Shown piece by piece: positions 41,190 to 41,396 of a stretch of 41,396 nucleotides of DNA. A program made the translations under genes and the position numbers. Below the pieces are notes generated by a model that ran no database searches, had not been told where the DNA came from, and saw nothing but the letters and a program-made list of their open reading frames with translations. This stretch comes from Candidatus Poribacteria bacterium. Its GTDB lineage: Bacteria > Poribacteria > WGA-4E > JAJDTR01. Location of the stretch: contig JAPPIK010000019.1 of NCBI GenBank assembly GCA_028820655.1, positions 1 through 41,396 on the forward strand. Reading direction: 5' to 3'. Position 1 is the stretch's first letter. Each line of letters starts with the position of its first letter.

Positions 41190-41396
41190 TTTGTAGGGTA
41201 AGCAAGTGAGTGGATGGCGAGTTTGTAGGGTGGAATCAACCGACTGAATAGGGAGGGCGATAGAAATCCTACGCCCACCAGCCTCTAATCTCCCCGGTGG
41301 AGATCAAGCGAACAATCAATTGACTGAATAGCGAGCGCGGTAGTTTGTAGGGTGGAATCAACCGACTGAATAGGGAGGGCGATAGAAATCCTACGC
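41190..41396 (+). repeat. family A variants fused to GTTTGTAGGGTGG words
   Basis: A 54-bp block (GTTTGTAGGGTGGAATCAAC, CGACTGAATAGGG, AGGGCGATAGAAATCC) occurs identically at 41221-41274 and 41343-41396. It joins a family A unit to another repeat word and runs to the window edge. Confidence 0.75.

Larger units (their letters stand above)
39385..41396. other. 2-kb terminal repeat region without protein genes
   Basis: Family A arrays (39725-40013, 40042-40079, 40403-40439, 41190-41396), tandem family B/C units (40081-40375), and a promoter followed by three hairpins (40617-40744). Frames open on both strands owe their length to the repeats. Confidence 0.6.

Noticed and set aside
40881-41201. 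106-codon plus-strand frame downstream of the palindromic promoter
   Set aside because: No ribosome site, Arg-rich low-complexity composition, and its end runs into repeat words.

Overview
The window looks like an accessory-rich, repeat-laden piece of a bacterial genome. The gene mix (seven intact and one broken phytanoyl-CoA dioxygenase-like oxygenases, a sulfatase, sialidase-like and GH32/43-like beta-propellers, Gfo/Idh/MocA oxidoreductases, secreted LamG-type proteins) and the very dense short intergenic repeats recall Candidatus Poribacteria or a neighbouring Planctomycetes/Latescibacterota-like lineage. That assignment is inference from gene content; no rRNA or other phylogenetic marker is present.

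Layout. 1-12 kb is mostly minus strand: the 5' end of an AapJ-type amino-acid-binding protein (not annotatable from ATG-initiated ORFs because it starts with GTG and runs off the edge), three PhyH-family oxygenases, an alpha/beta-hydrolase, a pair of tiny plus-strand genes behind a good promoter, a duplicated sialidase-like gene and a propeller protein. 12.5-17.9 kb is plus strand: three tandem Gfo/Idh/MocA paralogues, a secreted LamG-like protein and a small membrane protein. 18-23.4 kb is minus strand: an AlkA-type DNA glycosylase, two PhyH genes, a mannonate-dehydratase-like enolase-superfamily enzyme and a broken PhyH gene. 24.1-39.4 kb is plus strand: a 139-bp MITE-like element, an exported rhodanese whose two active-site cysteines are both UGA codons, PhyH, sulfatase, a four-gene island of two ATPase/partner pairs (29.2-33.2 kb, probably anti-phage), a propeller protein, a second LamG-like protein, PhyH and a third propeller protein. 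The last 2 kb is repeat arrays plus one promoter with a palindromic spacer followed by hairpins.

How it fits together. The metabolic genes look like scavenging of sulfated or acidic glycans and related small molecules: sulfatase, sialidase-like and GH32/43-like propellers, esterase, Gfo/Idh/MocA and sugar-acid dehydratase. The PhyH oxygenases probably hydroxylate diverse small molecules; their substrates cannot be read from sequence. Recent duplication is everywhere: the sialidase pair has a stretch of about 600 bp that is identical, the Gfo/Idh genes form a triplet, and several gene remnants lie beside intact copies.

Repeats. Family A is modular: 23-nt units beginning GATCAAGCGA, present in one to three copies, closed by a 13-nt cap GCGATAGA(G/A)ATCC. 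Family B begins GTAGGAGCGATCTCC and ends GGTCGCGA, and is often followed by a hairpin around GGCA-AGA-TGCC. Family C is a palindrome of the type GCACTCC-AGC-GGAGTGC. They fill almost every intergenic gap, sometimes nested, and once supply the end of a coding sequence.

The two observations I rate highest are the double-UGA (UxU) rhodanese with a SECIS-like hairpin, and the double ATPase-pair defence island. The modular repeat grammar comes next.
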